Below are positions 27,889 to 35,867 of a stretch of 64,000 nucleotides of DNA, piece after piece. Within the stretch, counting starts at the first letter, position 1. Each line of letters starts with the position of its first letter. The notes beneath the pieces are model-generated. The model saw only the letters and a program-made list of their open reading frames with translations, was not told the DNA's origin and made no database searches. The DNA comes from an uncultured Dehalococcoidia bacterium (GTDB taxonomy: Bacteria; Chloroflexota; Dehalococcoidia; Bin125): positions 62,001 through 126,000 of the forward strand of contig CATQGW010000004.1 in assembly GCA_958295515.1 (NCBI GenBank). Reading direction: 5' to 3'. A program made the translations under genes and the position numbers.

Positions 27889-30450
27889 CTACTCGATACT
27901 GAAAGCGATCTGCTCCAGCTCCTCAATCCCGCCGTCGGCGTACTGCCAGATGCCGATGTAGCCCGACGTCACGTCGCCCACCGCGTCCCAGTCAAGCGTC
28001 GTCGCCGCGCCCTCGTAGTTGATGTCCCCGCCGTCGCGGAGAACCGCAAGACCGGCCGCCGCGCCCGCCGCGCCGGCGATCACCACATCGCCGCCCGGCG
28101 AGGAGACCATCGGCAGCGCGTCGCGGATCGCCGCCCCGTCTGTGCTGCCCGCCGCCTCAATCGCCAGCATCAGCACCATCGCCGCGTCGTAGGACTCAGC
28201 CACGAACGGCAGCGACGGCAGCGCGCCGTACACGCCGATGTAGGCGTTCTGCCACGCCGCCAGCGACGGCGTCTCCGGGCCCGGCACCTGCGCTGTCCCC
28301 TTCATCTCGTTCAGGTACTCGCCGCCGATCGCGTCGAGCAGATCCTGGCTCTTGCTCCCGTCCACGAAGATGAACTCGTCGAACAGGCCCTGCTCCAGCG
28401 CCTCGCGGATGAAGACCTGCGCCTCCTCAAAGGCGATCACCACCAGCGCCTCCGAGCCGCCCTCCGCCGCCCGCTGCAGCTCCGCGAGGTAGCTCGGCTG
28501 CGCGACCGGCTGGTAGGCGACCAGGTTCGCCTCGCCCGTGAACGATGCCGCGAACGCCTCTGCAAGCCCCTGACCGTACGGGTCGTCGCGGTACAGCACG
28601 CCCACCCGCTGGAAGCCCTCGTCCTGCGCCAACTGCGCCAGCACCGGACCTTGCGCCGCGTCCGAGATCGTCGCCCGGAAGAGGAAACCGTCGTCGTCCG
28701 CCAGACTGATCTGCGGCGAAGTCGCCGCCGGCGTCACGCAGGGCACCTGCAGCGGCCCGCAGATCGACTCACCCACAGGCAGCGTGGTCGAGCTCGCCGC
28801 CGGTCCGGAGATCGCGATCGCGCCTTCCACCTCAACCAGCCGCCGCGCCTCCTCCACCGCCCGCGTGGGATCCGCGTTGGTGTCGCCCGTGACCAGCACG
28901 ACCGAGCGCCCCAGCAGGCCGCCGGCCGCGTTGATGTGATCCACCGCAAGCTGCGCGCCGGTGCCCATCTCGCGCCCGTACTCCGCCAGCGGACCGCTGT
29001 AGTCCGCCAGCCACGCGATCACGATCGGGTTGTCGTCGCTCGGTTCGTCTTCTTGAGCCTGAGCCCGCGGCGTCACCATGCTCATCGCGCCGCCCAGGTC
29101 CACCGCCTGCACGCTCAGCTCTTCAATCCCGCCGCCGGCGAACTGCCAGATGCCGATGAAGCCGGTCGTCACATCGCCGGCCGCGTTCCAGTCGACGGTC
29201 GTCGCCGCGCCCTCGTAGTTGACGCTCTCGCCGTTGCCGAGCGCTCGCAGCCCAGCCGCCACGCCGGCCGCACCGGCCGAGACGACCATGCCGTCCGGAG
29301 CCGCCACAGCCCGCAGGTGGTCGCGCAGCCGCACGCCGTCCGTCGAACCCGCGCTGGCCGCCGCCAGACCGATCGCGATCGTCGCGTCGTACGCCTCGCG
29401 GACGAACGGAATCGACGGCAGCTCGCCGTGTTCCGCCTCGTAGGCCGCGTTGAACAGGCGCAGCGAGTCGCTCTCCGGGCCGCCCGAGGGCGCCGTGCCC
29501 TTCATCCCGTTCAGGTAGCCCCCGCCAATCGCGTCGATCAGATCCTGGCTCTTGGTGCCGTCCACAAACAGGAACGTGTCGAAGATGCCGTTCTCAATCG
29601 CCTCGCGGATGAACACCTGCGCCTCGGTCGGGTAACCGATCGCAATCAGCACCTGCCCGTTCGCGTCGGCCACATTCTGCAGCTCAGCGAGATACGAAGT
29701 CTGACCCTCCGCATAAGCCACGCTGACACTCTCGCCGCCCCAGGCGTCAAGGAATGACTCGGCCAAACCCTGCCCGTAGGCGTTGTCCACGTAGAGCACG
29801 CTGACGTTCGCGTAACCCTCGTCAGCCGCCAGCTGTGCCAGGACCGGCCCCTGCGCAGCATCGGAAATCGTGCTGCGGAACAGGAAGCCGTTGTCGTCCG
29901 CCACCGTCAGCTGCGGCGAGGTGGCGGAAGGGGAGATGGTCGGGATGTTCGCCTGGCCGGTCACCGATTCGGCCACAGCGAGAGTAATCCCGCTGGCCAG
30001 CGGACCCACAATCGCGTGGGCCCCCTCGATCTCGATCAGGCGGCGCGCTTCCTCGACGGCGCGCGTGGCATCCAGCCCCGTGTCGCCGGTCACCAGCTGC
30101 ACATCCTGGCCGAAGACCCCGCCCGCGTCGTTGAGATGCTGGATCGCCAGCCGCGCGCCCAGCTCGATCGCCGGACCGAACTCCGCAATCGGGCCCGAGT
30201 AATCCGCCAGGAAACCGATCTTGAGCGGCTCACCGACAGCCTGCTGCGGCGTCGCCGCCGGCGCGGGCTGCGCCTGCTGTTCCTGCTGCTGATCCTGCTG
30301 CTGAGCAGTCGTCTGTTCGGCGTCCTGCTGCTGCTGTTCGTCGTCGTCGCCGCAGGCGGCGAGCAGGCCGGCGGCCAGCGCGAGCAGCGCGACGAGGGCG
30401 GCGGCGCGAAGGCCCCATCCCCGCACCGCGCCTCGAATCGTTCGCGGCAT
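27889..30450 (-). CDS. Two-domain LivJ-type solute-binding lipoprotein (two binding domains in one chain)
   Basis: 853 residues, about twice the usual length. A signal peptide ends at LLAAC (Cys 33), then a Gln-rich linker to about residue 70. Domain 1 (about 74-455) starts PLKIGFLADYSGP; domain 2 (about 480-853) starts IVIAWLADYSGP. Both carry AGG(V/L)(F/L)G, the (S/T)P(S/A)ATSPQ loop and AAGDVTTG/AVGDVTSG endings. Domain 2 has two Cys (ICGPLQVPC) that domain 1 lacks. The joint MVTPRAQAQEDEPSDDN looks like the end of a signal peptide plus mature start, suggesting two adjacent genes fused. Start has AAGGAG upstream. Probably feeds LivHM. Confidence 0.88.
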   Translation of the reverse strand: MPRTIRGAVRGWGLRAAALVALLALAAGLLAACGDDDEQQQQDAEQTTAQQQDQQQEQQAQPAPAATPQQAVGEPLKIGFLADYSGPIAEFGPAIELGARLAIQHLNDAGGVFGQDVQLVTGDTGLDATRAVEEARRLIEIEGAHAIVGPLASGITLAVAESVTGQANIPTISPSATSPQLTVADDNGFLFRSTISDAAQGPVLAQLAADEGYANVSVLYVDNAYGQGLAESFLDAWGGESVSVAYAEGQTSYLAELQNVADANGQVLIAIGYPTEAQVFIREAIENGIFDTFLFVDGTKSQDLIDAIGGGYLNGMKGTAPSGGPESDSLRLFNAAYEAEHGELPSIPFVREAYDATIAIGLAAASAGSTDGVRLRDHLRAVAAPDGMVVSAGAAGVAAGLRALGNGESVNYEGAATTVDWNAAGDVTTGFIGIWQFAGGGIEELSVQAVDLGGAMSMVTPRAQAQEDEPSDDNPIVIAWLADYSGPLAEYGREMGTGAQLAVDHINAAGGLLGRSVVLVTGDTNADPTRAVEEARRLVEVEGAIAISGPAASSTTLPVGESICGPLQVPCVTPAATSPQISLADDDGFLFRATISDAAQGPVLAQLAQDEGFQRVGVLYRDDPYGQGLAEAFAASFTGEANLVAYQPVAQPSYLAELQRAAEGGSEALVVIAFEEAQVFIREALEQGLFDEFIFVDGSKSQDLLDAIGGEYLNEMKGTAQVPGPETPSLAAWQNAYIGVYGALPSLPFVAESYDAAMVLMLAIEAAGSTDGAAIRDALPMVSSPGGDVVIAGAAGAAAGLAVLRDGGDINYEGAATTLDWDAVGDVTSGYIGIWQYADGGIEELEQIAFSIE

Positions 30451-30577
30451 CAGTTCTTCTCCTTGTGCAATGCATCGGTGTCAGGGCGCGCCGCAACGCG
30501 CACGCGCCAGCCTACGTATGGCGCGAGGGTATCCTACGCACGCCGTTGAGGTGCGCTGCCCCGTTGATACATCCGCC

Positions 30578-31840
30578 TTATCGAGCCTCGTTACGGAGAG
30601 TCACGGGCTGCACACTGAGCTCCTCAATCCCCCCGTCCGCGTACCGCCACACCCCGATGAACCCCGTCCTCAGGTCCCCCGCCGCGTCCCAGTCCAGCGT
30701 CGCCGCCGCCCCCTCATAGTTGATCGCCTCCCCCCGCCCCAACGCCCGCAGCCCATCCTCGACGCCGCCCGCTCCCGCCTCCACCACGATCCCATCCACA
30801 CCCCCCACAGCGCGCAGCTGGTCCCGGATCCGCACACCCTCGGTCGATCCCGCCGCCGCCGCCGCCAAACCAATCGCAATCACCGCGTCATACGTCTCCC
30901 GCACGAACGCCAGCCGCGGCAGCTCCCCGTACTCCGCCCGATAAGCCCGATCAAACATCCGCAGCGAGTTGCTCGCCGGATCCCCCGTCGGCGCAGTCCC
31001 CTTCATCCCCTCCAGCCGCTCCGCCCCAATCGCCTCGATCAGATCCGGGCTCTTCGTCGCGTCCACGAAGAGAAAGCGCTCGAACAGGCCATGCTCAATC
31101 GCCTCACGCAGAAAAATCTCCGCCTCCGACGGATAAGCAATCGCAATCAGCGCCTCCGCGCCCCCCTCCGCAGCCAGCAGCAACTCCGAGAGATAGGACG
31201 ACGCCCCGTCAGCAATAGGCACCGCCGACGCCCGCCCATCCCAGGCGTCGAGAAAGGCTTGCGACAGCCCCTGCCCATAGGGATCGTTGATGTACAGCAG
31301 CCCAACATTCACATAGCCCTCGTCAGCCGCCAGCTGCGCGAGCACCGGCCCCTGCGCAGCGTCCGAGACCGTGCTGCGGAACAGCAGGTCGTCGTCCTCC
31401 GCGAACGTCAGCTGCGGCGAGGTAGCAGTCGGCGAGATCGTCGGCACCCCCGCCGGCGCAGCCACCGATTCCACCAGCGCCAGCACCTGCGCAGTAGGCA
31501 GCGCAGCGACGATCGCATGCACGCCCTCCACCTCGACCAGCCGCCGCGCCTCCTCCACCACGCGCGCCGGATCCAGCGTCGTATCCCCCGTCAACAGCTC
31601 CACATCCCGCCCCAGCACCCCGCCGCCGCCGTTGAGATGCTTGACCGCCAGCCGCGCCGCCGTTTCCAGCGCCGGCCCGAACTCCGCAATCGGACCCGAA
31701 TAGTCGGCGAGATACCCAATCTTGAGCGGTTCACCGGCCGCCTGCGGCTCGTCCTGCCGCCCCTCACCCCCGCAGGCCGCAAACAACGCAGCCGCGAGCA
31801 GCATGACGGCCGTCAGCGCCGGCGCAAACTTCGCCCGCAT
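30578..31840 (-). CDS. LivJ-type solute-binding lipoprotein
   Basis: A 420-residue single-domain SBP. Signal peptide MRAKFAPALTAVMLLAAAL ends in lipobox FAAC; a short acidic linker precedes PLKIGYLADYSGP. Family marks: GGGGVLGRDVELLTG, PTISPTATSPQLT, VLYI-like VGLLYINDPYGQGL and EGAAATLDWDAAGDLRTG. It is closer to domain 1 of the neighbouring two-domain SBP than to the SBP at 21244. The GTG at 31876 is an alternative start, but the ATG at 31840 gives a normal signal peptide. It follows the LLM gene on the same strand. Confidence 0.87.
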   Translation of the reverse strand: MRAKFAPALTAVMLLAAALFAACGGEGRQDEPQAAGEPLKIGYLADYSGPIAEFGPALETAARLAVKHLNGGGGVLGRDVELLTGDTTLDPARVVEEARRLVEVEGVHAIVAALPTAQVLALVESVAAPAGVPTISPTATSPQLTFAEDDDLLFRSTVSDAAQGPVLAQLAADEGYVNVGLLYINDPYGQGLSQAFLDAWDGRASAVPIADGASSYLSELLLAAEGGAEALIAIAYPSEAEIFLREAIEHGLFERFLFVDATKSPDLIEAIGAERLEGMKGTAPTGDPASNSLRMFDRAYRAEYGELPRLAFVRETYDAVIAIGLAAAAAGSTEGVRIRDQLRAVGGVDGIVVEAGAGGVEDGLRALGRGEAINYEGAAATLDWDAAGDLRTGFIGVWRYADGGIEELSVQPVTLRNEAR

Positions 31841-31876
31841 CAACCCGGCGATCAGCGACTGTCCCGCCGCCCCCAC

Positions 31877-32815
31877 TCAGTCAAACGCCGCCAGCACCTG
31901 CTCGTCGAACTGCTCGTAGAGCCGCGGATTGTTCGGAATCGACTCGAACACGAAGCCCGTAATCCCCACCGCCTCATAGGCCTCGAACGTCTCAATCAGG
32001 TGCTCAGGCGGACCAATCGGCAGCAGCGCCTTGTCCGCCTCGCTCATCCCCGCGCCGTGTACTTCGCGCAGACGCTCAATCTTCGGCTGCTCCGTGACCA
32101 GCGCCGGACGCATCACCGTCGTCAGCACAATCTCCGACGGATCCCGCCCCGCATCCTCGCAGTGCTGATGAATCACGCCAATCAGCCGCTCCACCTCCTC
32201 AGGCGTGCCGCGCACGTTGCAGATGTCGCCGTGCCGCGCCAGCGTCCGCAGCGTCCGACGCTCCCCGTTCCCCCCCAGCATGATCTGAATGAAGCCGCCC
32301 TCATGATCCGGATGCACCCGCGGCGCAAACGGCGCGTGATCAAGCCTGTAGTACTCCCCCTCGAAATCCACCGGCCCCTCCGCGTGGAACAGCGCGCGGA
32401 TCAGCTGCACCGCCTCCTCCAGACGATCCGACCGCTCCTTCAGCGGCGGAAACTCCCACCCATAAGCGGCGTGCTCCCGATCATGCCAGGCCGCCCCCAC
32501 GCCCAGAATCGCCCGCCCCCGCGTGTTGTGATCCAGCGTCGCCGTCATCTTCGCCAGCAGACCCGGATTGCGGTACGTCACCCCGCTCACCAGCGTCCCC
32601 AGCATCAACGTGCTCGTCGCCTCGCCGATCGCCGCCAGCGTCATCCACCCTTCCAGCGAGTCGCCCGTCTCGTCCATAAACACCAGCGGCGGCACAAAGT
32701 GGTCATACGTCCACGCGCTGCTCCAGCGCGTCGCGTCCATCGTCTGCGCCACATCCCGCATCAGCGACCAGTCGGTCTGATTACCCGGAATTTGCGCGCC
32801 GAATTGCAGTCTCAT
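31877..32815 (-). CDS. LLM class flavin (FMN or F420)-dependent oxidoreductase
   Basis: A 312-residue luciferase-like TIM-barrel protein. The start MRLQFGAQIP has GAGGAG eight bases upstream. Marks: WSSAWTYDHFVPP, LGTLVSGVTYRNPGLLAKMTATLDH, RAILGVGAAWHDREHAAYG and the C-terminal IGPPEHLIETFEAYEAVGITGFVF. DHF and LGTLVSG fit the F420-dependent subgroup, but FMN cannot be excluded. It probably oxidises a small organic compound. It lies 29 bp after the crotonase gene on the same strand. Confidence 0.85.
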   Translation of the reverse strand: MRLQFGAQIPGNQTDWSLMRDVAQTMDATRWSSAWTYDHFVPPLVFMDETGDSLEGWMTLAAIGEATSTLMLGTLVSGVTYRNPGLLAKMTATLDHNTRGRAILGVGAAWHDREHAAYGWEFPPLKERSDRLEEAVQLIRALFHAEGPVDFEGEYYRLDHAPFAPRVHPDHEGGFIQIMLGGNGERRTLRTLARHGDICNVRGTPEEVERLIGVIHQHCEDAGRDPSEIVLTTVMRPALVTEQPKIERLREVHGAGMSEADKALLPIGPPEHLIETFEAYEAVGITGFVFESIPNNPRLYEQFDEQVLAAFD

Positions 32816-32844
32816 CTCGTTCGCTCCTCTGCTGCTGCGACGGT

Positions 32845-33636
32845 TCACGCGCCGCGATAGTTGGGTTCGCGCTTCTCAGCGAAGGCCTTCGGACCTTCCA
32901 CAAAATCCTCGGTGCGCCGCACCTGCTGCGAGAGCAAAGCTTCCAGCCGGATGCCCTCCTCAATCGGCAGCGAGAGCCCCCGCACCGCCGCCTCCTTAAT
33001 CGCCCGCTGCGTCAGCGGCGGGCCCGCGGTCAGACGCGCCGCCACCGCCCGCGCCGCCACCATCACCTGGTCGTGGGGAACGACACGGTTAACCAGCCCA
33101 CATTCGTAAGCCCGCTGCGCGCCAATCCGCTCACCCAGCAGCAGCAGCTCCATCGCCACCGCCCACGGCAACTGACGCGGCAGCCGCTGCGTCGCCCCCA
33201 GCGTCGGCACAATCCCCCAGCGCACCTCCGGCAGCCCGAACTCCGCGCGCTCCGACGCAATCCGAATGTCGCACGCGCTCAACAGCGTCAGCCCCGCCGC
33301 CAGGCAGTACCCGTTCACCGCCGCAATCACCGGCTTCCACAGCTGCACCCCATCGTCAATCGCGCTGCGCGAGCTGGGCTGAAACGCCTGCCACGCCCCC
33401 TCGTCCGCACGCCGCGGAATCGTCTTCTTCAAATCCGCGCCCGCGCAAAACGCGCGATCGCCCGCCCCCGTCACAATCGCCGTCCAAATCTCCGGGTTGT
33501 CGCGAATTTCCGCCCAAGCCTCCGCCAGCCCCCCAAGCGTCTCCGGATCCAGCGCGTTCATCGCCTCCGGACGATTAATCGTGACCGTCGCCACGCGGTC
33601 CGCGACCTCAAATGCGACGGTAGGTCCACCCGGCAT
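32845..33636 (-). CDS. Enoyl-CoA hydratase/isomerase (crotonase) family protein
   Basis: A 263-residue crotonase with VTINRPEAMNALDPE, AFCAGADLKKT, WKPVIAAVNGYCLAAGL and FGLPEVRWGIVPTLGAT; it ends EKREPNYRGA. Layout matches the crotonase at 14715-15503, so the two may be paralogues. It leads a leftward run with the LLM enzyme and the LivJ-type SBP, hinting at import and oxidation of one substrate class. It is divergent from a third crotonase at 33767. Confidence 0.87.
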   Translation of the reverse strand: MPGGPTVAFEVADRVATVTINRPEAMNALDPETLGGLAEAWAEIRDNPEIWTAIVTGAGDRAFCAGADLKKTIPRRADEGAWQAFQPSSRSAIDDGVQLWKPVIAAVNGYCLAAGLTLLSACDIRIASERAEFGLPEVRWGIVPTLGATQRLPRQLPWAVAMELLLLGERIGAQRAYECGLVNRVVPHDQVMVAARAVAARLTAGPPLTQRAIKEAAVRGLSLPIEEGIRLEALLSQQVRRTEDFVEGPKAFAEKREPNYRGA

Positions 33637-33766
33637 CGTCAGCCCCCTCGATCTCGTCTCCCGGCGCGCACCTAGACGCGCACTGAGAGTCGCGAGCGAG
33701 GGTAACAGCAGGCCGCCCTATACTCGCCCACAACCCAACCCCCATCTCCGCCGCACAGGAGCCGCC

Positions 33767-34687
33767 ATGAGCTACGAATTCATCCTCTACGAAACCGCCA
33801 AACGCGTCGCCACCGTCACCCTCAACCGCCCCGAGAAGCTCAACGCCCTCTCCAACGAGCTGCGCGGCGAAATGTTCCACGCCCTCAAGCACGCCGAGGC
33901 CGACCCCGACGTCGGCGTCGTCGTGATCAAGGGCGCTGGCCGCGCCTTCTCCGCCGGCTACGACCTCCAGCCCTCCCCCTCCGACAGCCCCCACGTCAAC
34001 GAGTGGACCCGCCTGCCCGACACCGGCACCACCCACCCCCAGCACTACGACTGGTCCCGCCACGCCGTGATGGGCAACTTCATCATCTGGGAACTGGCCA
34101 AGCCGGTCATCGCCCAGGTGCACGGCTACTGCCTCGCCGGCGCCACCGAGCTCGCCTCCGCCTGCGACCTCCGAATCATCGCCGACGACTGCCAGGTCGG
34201 CTACCCCCCCGTGCGCGCCATGGGCACCATGGACGCCATGTGGGCGCCCTGGCACCTGCCCCAGGCCAAAGCCCGCGAGTTCGCCTACCTCGGCGACCCC
34301 CACTCCGGCGCCGACATGTACCGCTGGGGCTGGGCCAACTACGCCCTGCCCGCCGACGACCTCAACGAATTCACCCAGGAATTCGCCGCCCGCATGGGCA
34401 ACATCGACAACCACCTGCTCATGTACTCCAAGCGCGCCGTCAACCGCGCCTACGAAATCCAGGGCTACAAGACCGCCATGATCTCCGGCACCGATGTCGA
34501 AGCCATGAGCAAACACCGCCCCGAAGCCGGCGAATGGCGAATGCGAGTCGAGCGCGACGGCCTCAAAGGCGCCCTCGAGTGGCGCGACGGCCCCTTCCGC
34601 GACTTCCGCGGCGCCCGCACCAACGCCCCCCACGACCGCGCCCTAGCCGCCGGCTCCACCACCCCCTCAAAACCAACCTGGGACTAA
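33767..34687 (+). CDS. Enoyl-CoA hydratase/isomerase (crotonase) family protein
   Basis: A 306-residue crotonase. The start MSYEFILYET follows AGGAG by six bases; a longer frame upstream overlaps the divergent gene and was rejected. Marks: VTLNRPEKLNALSNE, AFSAGYDLQPS, KPVIAQVHGYCLAGATELASACD. The segment VRAMGTMDAMWAPWHL where others have RWG(I/V)VP, and the length, place it in a different subgroup from the two leftward crotonases. The last 20 residues look variable. It stands alone before the repeat array. Confidence 0.86.
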   Translation: MSYEFILYETAKRVATVTLNRPEKLNALSNELRGEMFHALKHAEADPDVGVVVIKGAGRAFSAGYDLQPSPSDSPHVNEWTRLPDTGTTHPQHYDWSRHAVMGNFIIWELAKPVIAQVHGYCLAGATELASACDLRIIADDCQVGYPPVRAMGTMDAMWAPWHLPQAKAREFAYLGDPHSGADMYRWGWANYALPADDLNEFTQEFAARMGNIDNHLLMYSKRAVNRAYEIQGYKTAMISGTDVEAMSKHRPEAGEWRMRVERDGLKGALEWRDGPFRDFRGARTNAPHDRALAAGSTTPSKPTWD

Positions 34688-34699
34688 CCCCCCCCCGCC

Positions 34700-35140
34700 C
34701 TAAAGGATCCCGTCATACCCGCGCTTGCCGCGGGTATCCCGCCGTGACCAGCACCAAGCCCACGTGCCGCCTCCCGCCCCCTTTCCGTCACCCCCGCCCC
34801 CCAAAGATCCCGCCACACCCCCGCCCCAAGGATCCCGTCATACCCGCGCTTGCCGCGGGTATCTCGCCGTGACCAGCACCAAGCCTGCATGCTGCCTCCC
34901 ACCCTTTCCGTCACCCCCGCGCCCCAAAGTATCCCGCCACACCCGCGCCCAAAGATCCCGTCATACCCGCGCTTGCCGCGGGTATCTCGCCGTGACCAGC
35001 ACCAAGCCCACGTGCCGCCTCCCGTCCCCTTTACGTCACACCCGCCCCCCAAAGATCCCGTCACACACGCGCCCAAAGATCCCGTCATACCCGCGCCCCG
35101 CCGCGGGTATCCCGCCGTGACCAGCACCAAGCCTGCGTGC
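34700..35140 (+). repeat. Tandem array of four ~124-bp units, each with a family A hairpin element
   Basis: Nearly the whole 505-bp gap is four head-to-tail units. Full hairpin elements start (CGTCATACCCGCG) at about 34711, 34836, 34959 and 35083, giving periods of 125, 123 and 124 bp. Each unit also carries the tail CCGTGACCAGCACCAAGCC, then (C/G)TGC(C/T)GCCTCCC and one or two degenerate left halves before GATCC. No open gene is convincing here. The array ends just before the promoter of the HTH gene. Confidence 0.85.
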
Positions 35141-35155
35141 CGCCTCCCACCCCAC

Positions 35156-35185
35156 TTGACAACCCACCTCCCACCAATGTCTAAT
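35156..35185 (+). promoter_or_regulatory. Sigma-70-type promoter, probably leaderless
   Basis: TTGACA (35156-35161), an 18-base spacer and TCTAAT (35180-35185). The ATG of the HTH gene is at 35193, seven bases after the -10 hexamer, where transcription would start. No ribosome-binding site is present in those seven bases, so the mRNA is probably leaderless. Confidence 0.6.
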
Positions 35186-35192
35186 ACAGAAC

Positions 35193-35867
35193 ATGAGTGC
35201 CGCCCAAGTCTCCCCCCAACGACGCCGACGCATCCTCCACGCCCACCAACTCCGTCAGACCGGCGCCACCACCCGCAGCATCGCCCAGGTCCTCCAAGTC
35301 GCTCCCTCCACCATCCACGACGACCTCCGCCTGCTCGAACAGCACTGGCAAGAAATCGCCCAACAAGCCGCAGCCGACGCCCTGCTCACCGCCCTCGGCG
35401 CGCTCCAACTCAGCCTCAACAGCTTCTTCCATTCCCAACCCAACGGAGCCAACCCCTTCGCCGCCAACCAGCGCGAGCTGATCATGGTCTGCCGCGAACT
35501 GCGCCAGACCGTCAACCAAATCCACCAACTCCAGCCCGAAGACCCCCCGGAAGAGCCGCCCGACTACCCCGACGACCAGCTCGCCGACGCCGAACGCCAC
35601 CGAACACAGCCGAACACAGTCGGACAAAATCGAACACAGCCGAACACCACCGAACAAGATCGAACACAATCGAACGTCGCAGAACCCCCCTCACCAGATA
35701 GCGAACCCCTACTCAGCCCCGAGCTGTTCGCCGAAGCGCTCGAATTCATCGCCAAACACCACCGCCTCGAAGGTGACCCCGCACCACCACCCCCCAACCG
35801 CGCCGCCCGCCGCGCCCAACAACGCCGACAACGCAAGAAATCACCCCAGCCGGCCACCTCCCGTTAG
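35193..35867 (+). CDS. Helix-turn-helix protein with in-frame 10-bp repeats, function unknown
   Basis: A 224-residue protein. Residues about 10-50 form a helix-turn-helix (HQLRQTGATTRSIAQVLQVA then STIHDDLRLLE) like those of resolvases, transposase leaders or phage small terminases. A helical middle follows. Residues about 133-160 (RTQPNTVGQN, RTQPNTTEQD, RTQSNVAE) come from a run of ten 10-bp units at 35591-35690, based on CGAACACANN. The end is Arg/Gln/Pro-rich and basic. It stops inside the convergent AI-2E gene by four bases. It may bind DNA near the adjacent array; that is only inference. Confidence 0.6.
   Translation: MSAAQVSPQRRRRILHAHQLRQTGATTRSIAQVLQVAPSTIHDDLRLLEQHWQEIAQQAAADALLTALGALQLSLNSFFHSQPNGANPFAANQRELIMVCRELRQTVNQIHQLQPEDPPEEPPDYPDDQLADAERHRTQPNTVGQNRTQPNTTEQDRTQSNVAEPPSPDSEPLLSPELFAEALEFIAKHHRLEGDPAPPPPNRAARRAQQRRQRKKSPQPATSR
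35591..35690 (+). repeat. Ten tandem 10-bp units (CGAACACANN) inside the HTH gene
   Basis: Strict 10-base phasing: CGAACGCCAC, CGAACACAGC, CGAACACAGT, CGGACAAAAT, CGAACACAGC and so on to AGAACCCCCC. Three units make 30 bp, so they encode a 10-residue peptide repeat rich in Thr, Gln and Asn. Gain or loss of single units would shift the frame; groups of three would not. Confidence 0.85.

Noticed and set aside
26395..29757. A 1120-codon open frame on the plus strand (and others such as 1752-3782 and 30470-32860)
   Set aside because: They lie antisense or out of frame to clear genes, are rich in Arg, Pro and His, and have no domain. They follow from the high GC at third codon positions of the opposite strand.
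33497..33766. The 90-codon upstream extension of the crotonase at 33767
   Set aside because: It overlaps the divergent crotonase gene and there is a good ribosome-binding site directly before 33767.
34700..35140. The ~124-bp tandem array as a CRISPR
   Set aside because: The units are similar along most of their length, with no unique spacers of even size, and no cas gene is in the window.
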